DNA of 64,000 nt from Chryseobacterium culicis (GTDB taxonomy: Bacteria; Bacteroidota; Bacteroidia; Flavobacteriales; Weeksellaceae), in the NCBI RefSeq assembly GCF_002979755.1, contig NZ_PCPP01000008.1:1-64000 (forward strand), in the 5' to 3' direction. The notes beneath the pieces are model-generated. The model was not told where the DNA came from and searched no databases. It was given only the letters and a program-made list of their open reading frames with translations. The position numbers were made by a program, and so were the translations under genes. Below, piece after piece: positions 25,705-36,100 of this stretch (its first letter is position 1; each line of letters starts with the position of its first letter).

Positions 25705-25734
25705 ACAAAATACTAACAACTGTTAGTATTTTGT
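25705..25734. promoter_or_regulatory. 30-bp perfect palindrome, operator or terminator
   Basis: Arms ACAAAATACTAACA and TGTTAGTATTTTGT (14 bp each, no mismatch) around a two-base centre. The core ACTAACA-AC-TGTTAGT resembles TetR-type operators and covers the -33 position of the E1 promoter. On the minus strand it is also followed by a run of T, so it could end the upstream protease transcript. Confidence 0.6.
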
Positions 25735-25756
25735 GAAAAATCTTTGTTTATATAGG

Positions 25757-27898
25757 TTATTCCTTGATCACTTTTTTAGAAATAACATCTTTGTCTGTTT
25801 TTACTTCAATGATGTAGATTCCTTTTGTGTACGCAGATAAATCTATCGTTTCTTTATCATTATTTATAGTGCCGCTTTGCAGTTTTTTACCTGTAAGGTC
25901 ATACACATTGAATGTAGATTTTTTAGGTGCTTTTAGAATGTTTGTGACATCTTTCGTGATCGTTGGCGAAATAGCGAGATTGTTAAGAGGATTTGAAATG
26001 TCTTTAGTTCCTAATAACTCGGTAAATCCTGTTACGATGACGGAATAGTTCTGAGGAGCATTACCTCCTGAGTTATTTTTCAATATGCCTTTGTTGGTGA
26101 TCTCAATTTTATAAGTTCTTCCGGCAACCGGAGCATCAATTACAACCTGTTCTACGTTGTCTACAGTATTATCTCCTTTTGTGGCAGGAGTCATAGGGTT
26201 GTTGGCATCCAGTTTCCACGGATAATACACGGTGTTGGTAGTCGTATCTGTAATTTTCAGATCCAGATCATTAATCAGCTTGGAGCTTCTGTTATTGTAA
26301 ATATTGTTCCATTGATTGGTGAAGTTGGTGAACTCAGGATCTATCCAGGATATGGTCACTTTTAACGGCTCTGACCCTGATGCTTTTACTGTTTTTACAT
26401 TGGCTACTCCGCTGTTTAAAGTTTCATCATTGAAAATAATTGTGTTATTTGATTTTCCTACAAGAAGTTCCGCTCCTTTTTTCGAGTCAATAAAGCCCCA
26501 TCCAAATTGTGGGTCAGGGCCTATGTTTCCTGCTTCTTTAGCTGAGTGAACCATTAAGGTTTTTGCGGATGCAGCATTTAAAACATTTCCTCCAAACAAC
26601 TGTTTATTGATCTGTGTCCAAAGTCCCACAATACCTGTTACAACAGGCGCTGAATAAGAAGTACCATCTCCAATGTCAATTTTGCTGCCTCCAGTTGCAT
26701 TATTATCAGTCCATGCACTGGCAACTTCTGTTCCAACTGCTGTAATATCCGGTTTTATACCTCCGTCATCTCTTGGTCCTGCGCTGCTGTAGCTGGAATG
26801 GATAACATCTGAGGAGGCTGTATATCTTCCATCGTTAGTTGTAATTCTGTCTGCAGCTCCTACCACAATGATATTCTTTCCAAGAGAACCAATCCCGATA
26901 CAGTCGTATCCCTGTGCGCAGTTGCTGGGAGGAAGCGTATCTGTTGCTGCAAATTCTACTAAATTTCCAGTGTTATCCGTATAATATTTTTTATAAGTAC
27001 TTGTAGCAGCACTAGGTCCTTCACCAAAAGAGTTTCCGGCAGATTTTATAATAATATAAGAAGGGTTGTTGTATACAATTTGATCATAATCACGATCATT
27101 TGTGTGATAAGTTCCCTGAGCGTCAAAAGAAGTGCCTGGGCTGGCAAAAGCTCCATTCCAGACCCATGACGGTTCATTGTTAATCAGCTGAGGATCTGCC
27201 CACCCCTGGTTACTTCCATAGGAATGATTTGAAATATTGGGTTGCGCTTTGATAATTTTTTGAAATACTGTGCTTTGGGTAGTTTCTCCGTCCAAGACAG
27301 AGGTTCCAAAAGCATAGGCCACAATGGTAGAATTGGGTGCAATACCTTTGAAGTTGACTTGTCTGGTTGTTCCGTTCGTGAAGGTTACGGTGTATGGATA
27401 GTCTTTCGCTCCAATAAAGCTGGAAACGGCTGTTGCGTGGTCTCCATAATTAACGGTACTGCTTTCTTTGTTTGTGATTCTGTTAGGAAGGTTGTTAAAA
27501 AAAACATGCCCGGCAAATACTCTCGCTACACCGGAGGAAGTACTGCCGTCAAAAATAGTAAATTTAATGCCTTCTCCATTGAATGAACCTGTTAAGCCTG
27601 TAATATTTCCTCCCTGTAAAAAATCAGAATTGGAATTTTTAATCTGGTCCATATCATGAGCCTTGAAAAAATAGGGTTTGTTGCCCGGTAAAAAACCTGC
27701 CAGATTGGTTCTTTGCTGTTCAATCTCTTTTAAAACTTCAGGAGTTCTGTTAGCATTATATCGTTTAGATATATAAGCCTCAAATTTTTCATTGTTGTCT
27801 ATTCTCTGGCGTTCAAATGATCGGTTTAATTCTTCATTGTTTTGCGCATTTATTAGCGTTATAGCTAAAACACTGAGTAAAAGTAATTGTTTCTTCAT
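25757..27898 (-). CDS. Secreted S8 (subtilisin-like) serine protease with T9SS sorting domain
   Basis: 713-aa exported protease. A signal peptide (MKKQLLLLSVLAITLINAQ) and a short propeptide-like region are followed by the S8 domain (about 95-480). Asp is in FTIFDGS, His in YGDHATAVSSF (HAT where HGT is usual), the oxyanion Asn in KSAGNSFGEGP, and Ser in GDGTSYSAPVVTG. A beta-sandwich P-like domain follows (about 490-630), and the last 75 residues form a type A T9SS sorting domain (NVYDLTGKKLQSG, GIYIIEVKTDKDVISKKVIK). It should be secreted through the outer membrane and cell-surface attached or released. The start is the ATG at 27898; the frame is open 11 codons further up. Confidence 0.93.
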   Translation of the reverse strand: MKKQLLLLSVLAITLINAQNNEELNRSFERQRIDNNEKFEAYISKRYNANRTPEVLKEIEQQRTNLAGFLPGNKPYFFKAHDMDQIKNSNSDFLQGGNITGLTGSFNGEGIKFTIFDGSTSSGVARVFAGHVFFNNLPNRITNKESSTVNYGDHATAVSSFIGAKDYPYTVTFTNGTTRQVNFKGIAPNSTIVAYAFGTSVLDGETTQSTVFQKIIKAQPNISNHSYGSNQGWADPQLINNEPSWVWNGAFASPGTSFDAQGTYHTNDRDYDQIVYNNPSYIIIKSAGNSFGEGPSAATSTYKKYYTDNTGNLVEFAATDTLPPSNCAQGYDCIGIGSLGKNIIVVGAADRITTNDGRYTASSDVIHSSYSSAGPRDDGGIKPDITAVGTEVASAWTDNNATGGSKIDIGDGTSYSAPVVTGIVGLWTQINKQLFGGNVLNAASAKTLMVHSAKEAGNIGPDPQFGWGFIDSKKGAELLVGKSNNTIIFNDETLNSGVANVKTVKASGSEPLKVTISWIDPEFTNFTNQWNNIYNNRSSKLINDLDLKITDTTTNTVYYPWKLDANNPMTPATKGDNTVDNVEQVVIDAPVAGRTYKIEITNKGILKNNSGGNAPQNYSVIVTGFTELLGTKDISNPLNNLAISPTITKDVTNILKAPKKSTFNVYDLTGKKLQSGTINNDKETIDLSAYTKGIYIIEVKTDKDVISKKVIKE

Positions 27899-27932
27899 TT
27901 TGAGTGATAAATTGTTAAAAAATAGAATCATT

Positions 27933-27940
27933 CAAATTTA
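27933..27940 (-). promoter_or_regulatory. -7 element of S8 protease gene
   Basis: Minus strand TAAATTTG, exact TAnnTTTG, 34 bp before the ATG at 27898. Confidence 0.5.
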
Positions 27941-28159
27941 TGCTAATATTTTAATTATTAATATGTTTTGATGGATAACTCCAATTTTTTAAGCTAATTT
28001 TAATTTTTCATTTTATTTGTTAAAAAAAATTTTTGAGAATATGATATTGGGGTTATTTTTTGGATATTATTGATTGTTTTAATCGTTGTTATAAAACAAT
28101 ATTTAGAAAAAATGGAGTAACTTTACATTCTCTTTTTTATAAAAAAGTTAGAAAATTAT

Positions 28160-31100
28160 ATGTATTTAATTTTTGACACAGAAACAACCGGTTTACCAAA
28201 AAATTTCAACGCTCCGCTTTCAGACTCGGATAACTGGCCAAGAATGGTTCAGATTGCATGGCAAGTGCACGATGATGATGGGAATTTGATTGAAAACCAG
28301 GATTATATAATAAAACCTGAAGGGTATGATATTCCCTTCAATGCCGCACGTATTCACGGAATTACCACCAAGATTGCCAATGAAGAAGGACGAGATCTCC
28401 AGGAGATTCTTGAAGAGTTCTCTAAAGTCCTTGAAAGAGTAAGAGTGGTTTCCGGACATAATGTAGAATTCGACTATAATATTGTAGGAGCAGAATTTTA
28501 CAGAAAAAACCTGAAAGATAATCTGCAGGAAAAACCCAAAGCAGATACCATGATTTTGGGAACCGACTACTGTCAGCTTGGCGGAGGTCGTGGAGGAAGA
28601 TTCAAACCTCCGAAATTGGAAGAGCTTTATGAAAAACTCTATGGGAATAAATTTGATGAAGCCCATAATGCTGCTGCCGACGTAAATGCTACAGCCAGAG
28701 CTTTCTTTGAGATGGTAAGAATCGGAGTTGTACCTGCTGAAACCTTAAAGATTTCAGAAGATCAGCTTGCGTATTTCAGAAGTCTTTATCCGGATCCGAT
28801 TAAGCCTTTTAATATTGTTATCAGAAGGCAGGTTGCAGATTTTCATAATAAGAAAAAGCAACAGGATTTCGGGAGTATTGATGAAATTGATTTAGGAAAA
28901 TATTTCAATTTTAATAGTCATAGTGTTTTCTCAACATTGATGGCTACATCAAGTATCAATGATTTGATTAAAAAAGCTTCTGACGAAAATTTCCCGGCTG
29001 TCGGTATGGTGGATCTTGGAAACATGATGGGGGCTTTTAAGTTCGTTTCAGCAGTAGAAGGTGCTAATGGGGACAGAGCAAAGAAGCATAAAGAATATTT
29101 AGCAAAAAAACAGGAAGCAGAAGAAAACGGAACGGAGTTCAATGAAGATGAACCTGTTTCTGAACCGCTTATCCCTGTGGTTGGCTGTGAATTCTATATT
29201 TCGGAACGTTATGAACAAAAGCAGTTTACCAAAGATGATCCCGACAGGAGAACACAGGTAGTGCTTTTGGCAAAAGATTTTAACGGGTACAAAAACCTGG
29301 CAAAACTTTCCAGTATCGGTTTTCTGAAAGGATTCTATTTTGGGGTTCCAAGGGTGAGCAGAGAGCTGATAGCACAATATAAAGAAGGAGTGATTGCACT
29401 GACCTCCGGAATTATGGGTGATATTCCTGATGCCATCTTAAATACCGGTGAACAGAAAGGAGAGGAGCTTTTCAAATGGTGGAAAGATACTTTTGAAGAT
29501 GATTTTTATGTTCAGATTCAGAATCATAAACTGCCTGAAGAAGAACATTTAAATGATGTTTTACTCCATTTCGCGGATAAATATAATGTTAAAATTTTAG
29601 CGCAGAACGAGACTTTTTACACCAATAAAGATGATGCCAATATCCAGGATATTGTAAGCTGTATAAAAGATGGTGAAAAGCTGACAACACCTATTGGAAA
29701 AGGGTTTGGTAAAAGAAGAGGTCTGGCAACAGGTGAATATTATATCAAGAATTCCGATGAAATAAAAGAGGCCTTTTTAGCGTATCCTGATGCATTTGAT
29801 GCGTATGAAGAATTTTCTGCAAAATTTAAGCCTTATACCTTAAAAAGAGATGTTCTCCTTCCGAAGTTTGATATTCCGGAAGAATTTATCCATGCCGAAG
29901 ATGAGGTAGACGGGGGAAAAAGAGGGGAAATGGCCTATCTTACCTATCTTACCTATGAAGGAGCAAAGAGAAGATATGATCCAATTGGCGGTATTACCGA
30001 TGAAATCAAAGAACGTCTTGACTTCGAACTTGAAGTAATTGCCAATACCGGTTATCCTGGATACTTCCTTATTGTACAGGATTTCTGTAATGAAGCCCGT
30101 AATATGGGGGTTTGGGTAGGTCCGGGAAGAGGTTCTGCTGCAGGTTCTGCTGTAGCTTATTGTATTGGAATTACCAATGTAGATCCTATTAAATATGACC
30201 TGCTTTTTGAGAGATTCCTGAATCCGGAAAGGGTTTCCATGCCCGATATTGATATTGACTTTGATGATGAAGGAAGAGATAAAATTATCAAATGGGTAGT
30301 TGAGAAATACGGAAAAACTCAGGTAGCACAGATTATTACTTACTCGGTTTTGGGTGGGAAATCTGCTATTAAAGATGCCGGAAGAGTACTGGATGTTCCG
30401 ATTCCTGATACAAACAATATTGCTAAGCTGATTCCTCCGAGTCCGGGGATGAATATCGCGAAAGCTTTAGCAAAATATGATAAATTAAAACCGGAAGAAC
30501 AGATGCTCGTTGATGAGATGAGGTATGTTCTTAACAGTCCTGATGATGCACGGCATGGAGTTTTGGCAAGTGCCAAAAAGATGGAAGGCTGTATCAGAAA
30601 TACCGGAATTCACGCCTGTGGGGTAATCATTACACCGGAAGATGTGAGTAATCTGGTTCCGGTAACCATTGCAGCAAAAGATGCTGATATCTTAGTGTCA
30701 CAGTTTGACAACTCTGTGGCGGAGAGTGCCGGTCTCTTGAAGATGGACTTCCTGGGGTTGAGAACTCTGACTATCATTAAAGATGCATTGAAGCTTGTGA
30801 AGGCAAGATATAATGTAGATATTGATCCGGATCTTATTCCGCTTGATGATACCAAAACATATCAGCTGTTTAAAGAAGGAAGAACAGTAGGGATTTTCCA
30901 GTATGAAAGTCCCGGGATGCAAAAATACATGAGGGAACTTAAACCCACTGTTTTTGCTGACCTTATTGCCATGAACGCCTTGTATCGTCCGGGTCCGATC
31001 AAATATATTCCAAACTTTATCAACAGGAAGCATGGGATTGAAGAGATTGTTTATGATTTACCGGAAACAGAAGAATATTTAAAAGAAACATACGGGATTA

Positions 31101-32830
31101 CTGTTTATCAGGAGCAGGTAATGCTTTTGTCCCAGAAATTGGCCAATTTTACCAAAGGTGAAGCCGATACGTTGAGAAAAGCGATGGGTAAAAAGCAGAT
31201 TGACGTTCTTAATAAAATGTACCCGAAATTCATTGAAGGAGGTAGAAAAAACAACCTGAATGAAGAAAGGCTTGAGAAAATCTGGAATGACTGGAAAGCC
31301 TTTGCAGAATATGCCTTCAACAAATCTCACTCTACCTGTTATGCATTTATTGCTTATCAAACGGCTTATTTAAAAGCAAATTATCCGGCTGAATATATGG
31401 CGAGTGTGATGAGTAACAACATTAACAATACGGATTCAATTACCATGTTCATGGAGGATTGTAAAAGTATGGGTGTGGATGTATTAGGTCCGGATGTGAA
31501 TGAATCCCAATACAAATTCTCAGTAAACGAAAAAGGACAGATCCGTTTCGGATTGGGAGCTATCAAAGGAATTGGAGAAGGGCCAAGTGAAGCTATTACC
31601 AGAGAAAGAGCAAACGGAAGGTTTAAAAATATTTATGATTTCTTTGAAAGAATATTGCCTTCACAGATGAATAAGAGGGTAGCGGAAAGTTTAGTGCTTG
31701 CCGGTGGTTTTGATGAACTGGACTCTTTCCACAGAGGACAGTATTTTGATATCGACATGGCCGGAAAAACCAATCTTGAACGATTGATCAGATATGGGCA
31801 AAGCTTTCAGGAAAGTAAAAATGAGATGGAACATTCATTATTTGCTGATTTTGCAGAAGAAGTTCAGATTGAACAGCCTAAACTGCCACCTTGCCCGGAA
31901 TGGCCGAATATGCATAAGCTTAACAAAGAAAAGGAAATCATTGGTTTCTATCTTTCTGCGCATCCGCTGGATGAGTTCAAGTACCAGTTCAAGTTTATGC
32001 AGGGGCAGCTTTCCAAAAAATCTGTTCTTGAAAAAAATGAGGAAGATAAAGCCGTGACAGATGAAGCGCCTGTCTTGGAGCAGGATGCTCAGGATGATGC
32101 TGTAGATCTTACAGAAATTGTATCCGATGATGTTGTGGCAGGTGAAGAGGAAATCGTGGAAGAGGTGACTAAAAAGGCTGAGCCTAAAGGTAACTTCATG
32201 TTTCTGAATCTTGATGAGGTGGATGCTTACAAAGAGCAGGCTTTTGCGAATAAGCAGGAAGAGCTGTTTGAAGAGAAAAAGAAAGACTGGAAAACCATGC
32301 AGAAAGAAAGAGAAAACGGTGGTGGTGGAAAAGAATATACTGTTGCTGGTCTGATTACGGAATATGTAGTAAAAGATGGCTTCAGAAGTGGCGAAAAAGT
32401 GGCTTTTGTTACGCTGGAAGATTATTCCGGATCTTATTCATTCAGATTGGGTGACAGAGATTATATGAGGCTGAAAGAGAAGCTGGAGGTTCAGAGGTTT
32501 GTTATTTTTAAAATAAAATTTGCTCAGGTCAAAGACGGAAGAGTCTTTGTGAATGTAAATGATGTGATAGAGCTTCAGGAAGCTTTCGAAAGATTTGCAA
32601 AAAGTATCTCGTTAGTCATGGATGTGATGGATGTAAGACCTGAAGATCTCGACTTCTTCCGAACGGTTCTCGACAGAAATAAAGGAAATCAAAAACTGAA
32701 ATTCTTTATTAAAAATCTTGAGGACGATTCCCATATCGAAGTACAGTCTATGAAACATTCAGTGGACCTGAATGGAGATCTGATTAAAGAAATTCAACTT
32801 CTTAATAAGTATGAGTTTTATTTAAACTAG
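28160..32830 (+). CDS. dnaE: DNA polymerase III alpha subunit with N-terminal DnaQ-like exonuclease
   Basis: Replicative polymerase, 1556 aa. Residues 1-190 are a DEDD exonuclease: FDTETTGLP at residues 5-13, HNVEFDYNI near 98, HNAAADVNATARAF near 170. Next is a PHP domain (about 245-500) whose metal site is worn: FNSHSVFSTL and VDLGN where active forms have HxHS and TDHGN. The polymerase core follows with GPGRGSAAGSAVAY near 653, catalytic PDIDIDFDDEGRDKI near 695, and the (HhH)2 region QTAYLKANYPAEYMASVMS near 1070. An acidic insert sits about 1295-1370, and an OB domain (YTVAGLITEYV, about 1393-1480) closes it. The PHP domain also carries a Lys/Glu-rich insert (about 310-340). Single gene with its own terminator. 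Confidence 0.97.
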   Translation: MYLIFDTETTGLPKNFNAPLSDSDNWPRMVQIAWQVHDDDGNLIENQDYIIKPEGYDIPFNAARIHGITTKIANEEGRDLQEILEEFSKVLERVRVVSGHNVEFDYNIVGAEFYRKNLKDNLQEKPKADTMILGTDYCQLGGGRGGRFKPPKLEELYEKLYGNKFDEAHNAAADVNATARAFFEMVRIGVVPAETLKISEDQLAYFRSLYPDPIKPFNIVIRRQVADFHNKKKQQDFGSIDEIDLGKYFNFNSHSVFSTLMATSSINDLIKKASDENFPAVGMVDLGNMMGAFKFVSAVEGANGDRAKKHKEYLAKKQEAEENGTEFNEDEPVSEPLIPVVGCEFYISERYEQKQFTKDDPDRRTQVVLLAKDFNGYKNLAKLSSIGFLKGFYFGVPRVSRELIAQYKEGVIALTSGIMGDIPDAILNTGEQKGEELFKWWKDTFEDDFYVQIQNHKLPEEEHLNDVLLHFADKYNVKILAQNETFYTNKDDANIQDIVSCIKDGEKLTTPIGKGFGKRRGLATGEYYIKNSDEIKEAFLAYPDAFDAYEEFSAKFKPYTLKRDVLLPKFDIPEEFIHAEDEVDGGKRGEMAYLTYLTYEGAKRRYDPIGGITDEIKERLDFELEVIANTGYPGYFLIVQDFCNEARNMGVWVGPGRGSAAGSAVAYCIGITNVDPIKYDLLFERFLNPERVSMPDIDIDFDDEGRDKIIKWVVEKYGKTQVAQIITYSVLGGKSAIKDAGRVLDVPIPDTNNIAKLIPPSPGMNIAKALAKYDKLKPEEQMLVDEMRYVLNSPDDARHGVLASAKKMEGCIRNTGIHACGVIITPEDVSNLVPVTIAAKDADILVSQFDNSVAESAGLLKMDFLGLRTLTIIKDALKLVKARYNVDIDPDLIPLDDTKTYQLFKEGRTVGIFQYESPGMQKYMRELKPTVFADLIAMNALYRPGPIKYIPNFINRKHGIEEIVYDLPETEEYLKETYGITVYQEQVMLLSQKLANFTKGEADTLRKAMGKKQIDVLNKMYPKFIEGGRKNNLNEERLEKIWNDWKAFAEYAFNKSHSTCYAFIAYQTAYLKANYPAEYMASVMSNNINNTDSITMFMEDCKSMGVDVLGPDVNESQYKFSVNEKGQIRFGLGAIKGIGEGPSEAITRERANGRFKNIYDFFERILPSQMNKRVAESLVLAGGFDELDSFHRGQYFDIDMAGKTNLERLIRYGQSFQESKNEMEHSLFADFAEEVQIEQPKLPPCPEWPNMHKLNKEKEIIGFYLSAHPLDEFKYQFKFMQGQLSKKSVLEKNEEDKAVTDEAPVLEQDAQDDAVDLTEIVSDDVVAGEEEIVEEVTKKAEPKGNFMFLNLDEVDAYKEQAFANKQEELFEEKKKDWKTMQKERENGGGGKEYTVAGLITEYVVKDGFRSGEKVAFVTLEDYSGSYSFRLGDRDYMRLKEKLEVQRFVIFKIKFAQVKDGRVFVNVNDVIELQEAFERFAKSISLVMDVMDVRPEDLDFFRTVLDRNKGNQKLKFFIKNLEDDSHIEVQSMKHSVDLNGDLIKEIQLLNKYEFYLN

Positions 32831-32846
32831 AAAAAAATACCTATAT

Positions 32847-32876
32847 AAAAAGAGTGGCTTATGTCACTCTTTTTTT
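32847..32876 (+). terminator. Terminator of dnaE
   Basis: AAAAAGAGTG and CACTCTTTTT arms with an eight-base loop and a T run, 17 bp after the stop. Confidence 0.85.
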
Positions 32877-33174
32877 TGTTTGCATATTTTCAATATTGAT
32901 GAAAAATTTTAAATAATTTTTTATGTTAAATAGAAAAATTTTCTGAAGTCTATTTTAATTATATACTAATTTAAATATCTGATTTCCAGTGTATTGTTTT
33001 TTTTCAATGAATTATGAAATAGTTATTAAAATTAAATAAACGTTTGGTTTTATTGGGTTTTTATGTTGATTTTAATTGTTTTTGTTTAAAAATTTATGAT
33101 ATTTTTTAATTTTACATTTAAAATTTAAATAATATTTATAAATTTACCGCCCTAACTTTTATTATTACTATTTT
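32877..33174. other. AT-rich spacer before T9SS substrate genes
   Basis: Extremely AT-rich with no open frame. A promoter-like TAAATTTA (one mismatch to TAnnTTTG) at 33139-33146 lies 28 bp before the next ATG. Nothing else seen. Confidence 0.45.
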
Positions 33175-36100
33175 ATGAAGAAATTACTACTATCGTGCTT
33201 GGCTTCCTTAAGTATGGGAGTTTTTGCACAAACTAATGTCGCCAACTATACTTTTTCGAAAAGTACTGGGGTGGCTTATACCTCAATTACGGGAGGTACA
33301 AAATTATTCCCTACCGGAACTAATACAACGTATGACAATGAGGTATCTGCCGCGATTCCTTTATCATCGCCTTTTAACTTTGGCGGTGTTGCCATGACAA
33401 CATGCTATGTGAGTGCCAATGGATTTATAACATTTGGAGCGGCTCCTTCAGGAACGAACTATACTCCAATGTCAAGTTTGGGATCAACTACAGGAGCAAT
33501 TTCTGCTTTTGGACAGGATGGAGGATTTTTATCAACAGATTCACCGCAGCCAGCAGGAAACCATGAGGTGAGATATGAGGATCTTGGAACTGAATTTGTG
33601 GTACAGTGGCAGGATCATGCTAACTACCATAATAGATCTACTGAAAAATTAAACTTCCAGATCAGATTGGTTTATGCTACAGGTGAAATAAAGGTGATCT
33701 ACGGAAACTGTACAGATCCGGGTACCAGTACTTCAGGCAGTACACCACAGGTAGGGATAAGAGGAAATAGTACTACTTATGCCTCCAATGTAAATTCCCT
33801 GATGATTGGAAATGTACCGTCTGGAACTACTTGTGATTGGTCTAAAGCTGTTACAGCAAGTGCTAATAACAGTACTATGATTTTCTCAAGCACAACGAAT
33901 GCAAGTGTTAAAATCCCGACTGGACTGCAATATTCATGGGCACCGGGTACGCAAGCTCCGGTAAGAACTTTTGCTGCTGCAACCGCAATAACCAATAATG
34001 CTGCAACAATCAATTGGACTGCTCCGACAGGGGCAACGACTTATAATGTTCAGTATAGAGCGATTGGAAGCTGCGACTGGACTAACTATAGTGGTAACCC
34101 GGTGTCCGCTGCTGCCGCTACCATTAATGGGCTGACTCAGAATACAACTTATCAGGTTCAGGTTCAGGCTTTAAATGGGGCAGCTCAATCTATCTACTCT
34201 CATATTCCCAATGCTGCCGGATCAGGAAGTGGATATGCATCCGCAGGATCTTTTACCACTACACCAAACTGTGCAATTACAGTAACCGGTCTTTCTTCCT
34301 CTGCTTTAACTCCTGAGTTTGCAACGATAAGCTGGACGGCTTCAACAACGCCTCCAGGGAATGGATATGAATATTATTATTCTACATCTTCAACTACCCC
34401 TATTTCAACGGTGACGCCTTCAGGTTCTGTAGGTGCAGGAGTAACAACCGCAGATTTATCCGGTTTGACTCCTTCAACTCAGTATTATTATTGGGTGAGA
34501 GGAAATTGTAACGGAACAGATAAAGGGGTATGGTCAAGTTCAGCGAACTTCACAACATTAGGTCTTTGTCCTACAGTTACAGCGCCGGCATCCAGTGCTA
34601 CAGGAGTAAGTGTAACTCCTACAATAACATGGACTGCAATAAATGGTGCTTCCGGTTATAAATTAAAAGTAGGAACAACTTCAGGAGCGAATGATGTTTT
34701 AGATATGGATATTGCTGGTGGAACTAGTAGCTCTTATGTTTTCTCTACACCTTTGAATTATTCTACTACCTACTATTATTCTGTAACAGCCTATACAGCT
34801 AATATTACAGGACCTGCTACAGCGTGTACAGTGAGATCTTTCCAAACAGCATGTACATCATCTAATTTACCATATACTTTAGATTTTGAAAGTGTTACAA
34901 CACCAGCTTTACCAAATTGTACAACTGCTATTAATAGTGGTTCAGGAAATGTATGGAAAACTGCAACGGCTCCAACTGGCTTTACAGGGAAAGTGCTTAA
35001 CTATTCATATAACAGTAGTAATGCTGCCAATACATGGTTCTTTACACAAGGTTTAAATCTTACTTCCGGGGTTAGCTACAGAATCAAATATAAATATGCA
35101 AATGCAACCGGAACAACACAATATCCTGAAAAAGTAAAAGTTGCTTACGGATCTTCAGCTACAAGTGCAGGAATGACAAATACTTTAGCGGATCATGCGA
35201 ATGTTATCGGAGGAACTGCTGTAAATACTTTTGTAGACTTTACACCAAGTGCAACTGGGGTTTATTATTTTGGATTCCAGGCGTATTCTGCTGCTGATAT
35301 GAATCAAATCTATGTTGATGATATTAATATAGATGTTACTCCTACTTGTTCAGAGCCATCAGGAGTTGCGGTATCTGCAATTACTACCAATGGAGCTAGT
35401 ATTTCATGGACTGCACCGGCTACTGCTCCTGGAAACGGATATGAATATTATTATTCTACAAACAGTACAGCTCCTACTGCCTCTACTACAGCTTTAGGGA
35501 CAAGTACTACCACTTCAGCTCCTTTAACAGGATTGTCTTCTTCTTCTACTTATTATGTATGGGTGAGATCGGTATGTAGTGGTTCTGATAAGAGTGCATG
35601 GAGCATTGCTGCTACATTTAATACACTTTGTGGAACTGTTATGGCTCCTTTTACTCAAAACTTTGATAGTGGAGCAGCACCAAACTGTTGGAATAATGTA
35701 AATCCTACAGCAACAGGTACTGATGCGAACCTTTTCTGGAAATTCTCTGGAAGTGCAGATTACGGTGCAAGCCCTGCGAATAACGGAAAAGCTGCAGGGA
35801 CCTATGCGTGGGTAGATGCTAGCTCACCTTATGCGGGAGCTGGTACAAATACTGTACAATTGGTTACTCCTTCTGTAGATTTAACAGGATTAACGGCGCC
35901 TATTGTTTCTTTTGATTGGTTCAAAAATCATTCTACAGTATCTACTACTACCGTTTCACCTTCAAGTTATGATAATAATAAACTTACTGTAGAAGTGAAT
36001 GATGGAAATGGCTGGGTAGTGATATTTAGTGATAATACCAACTTAAACCAATGGAGAACAGTTGCTGTTCCTTTAGCAGCTTCTTATATCGGAGCAACGA

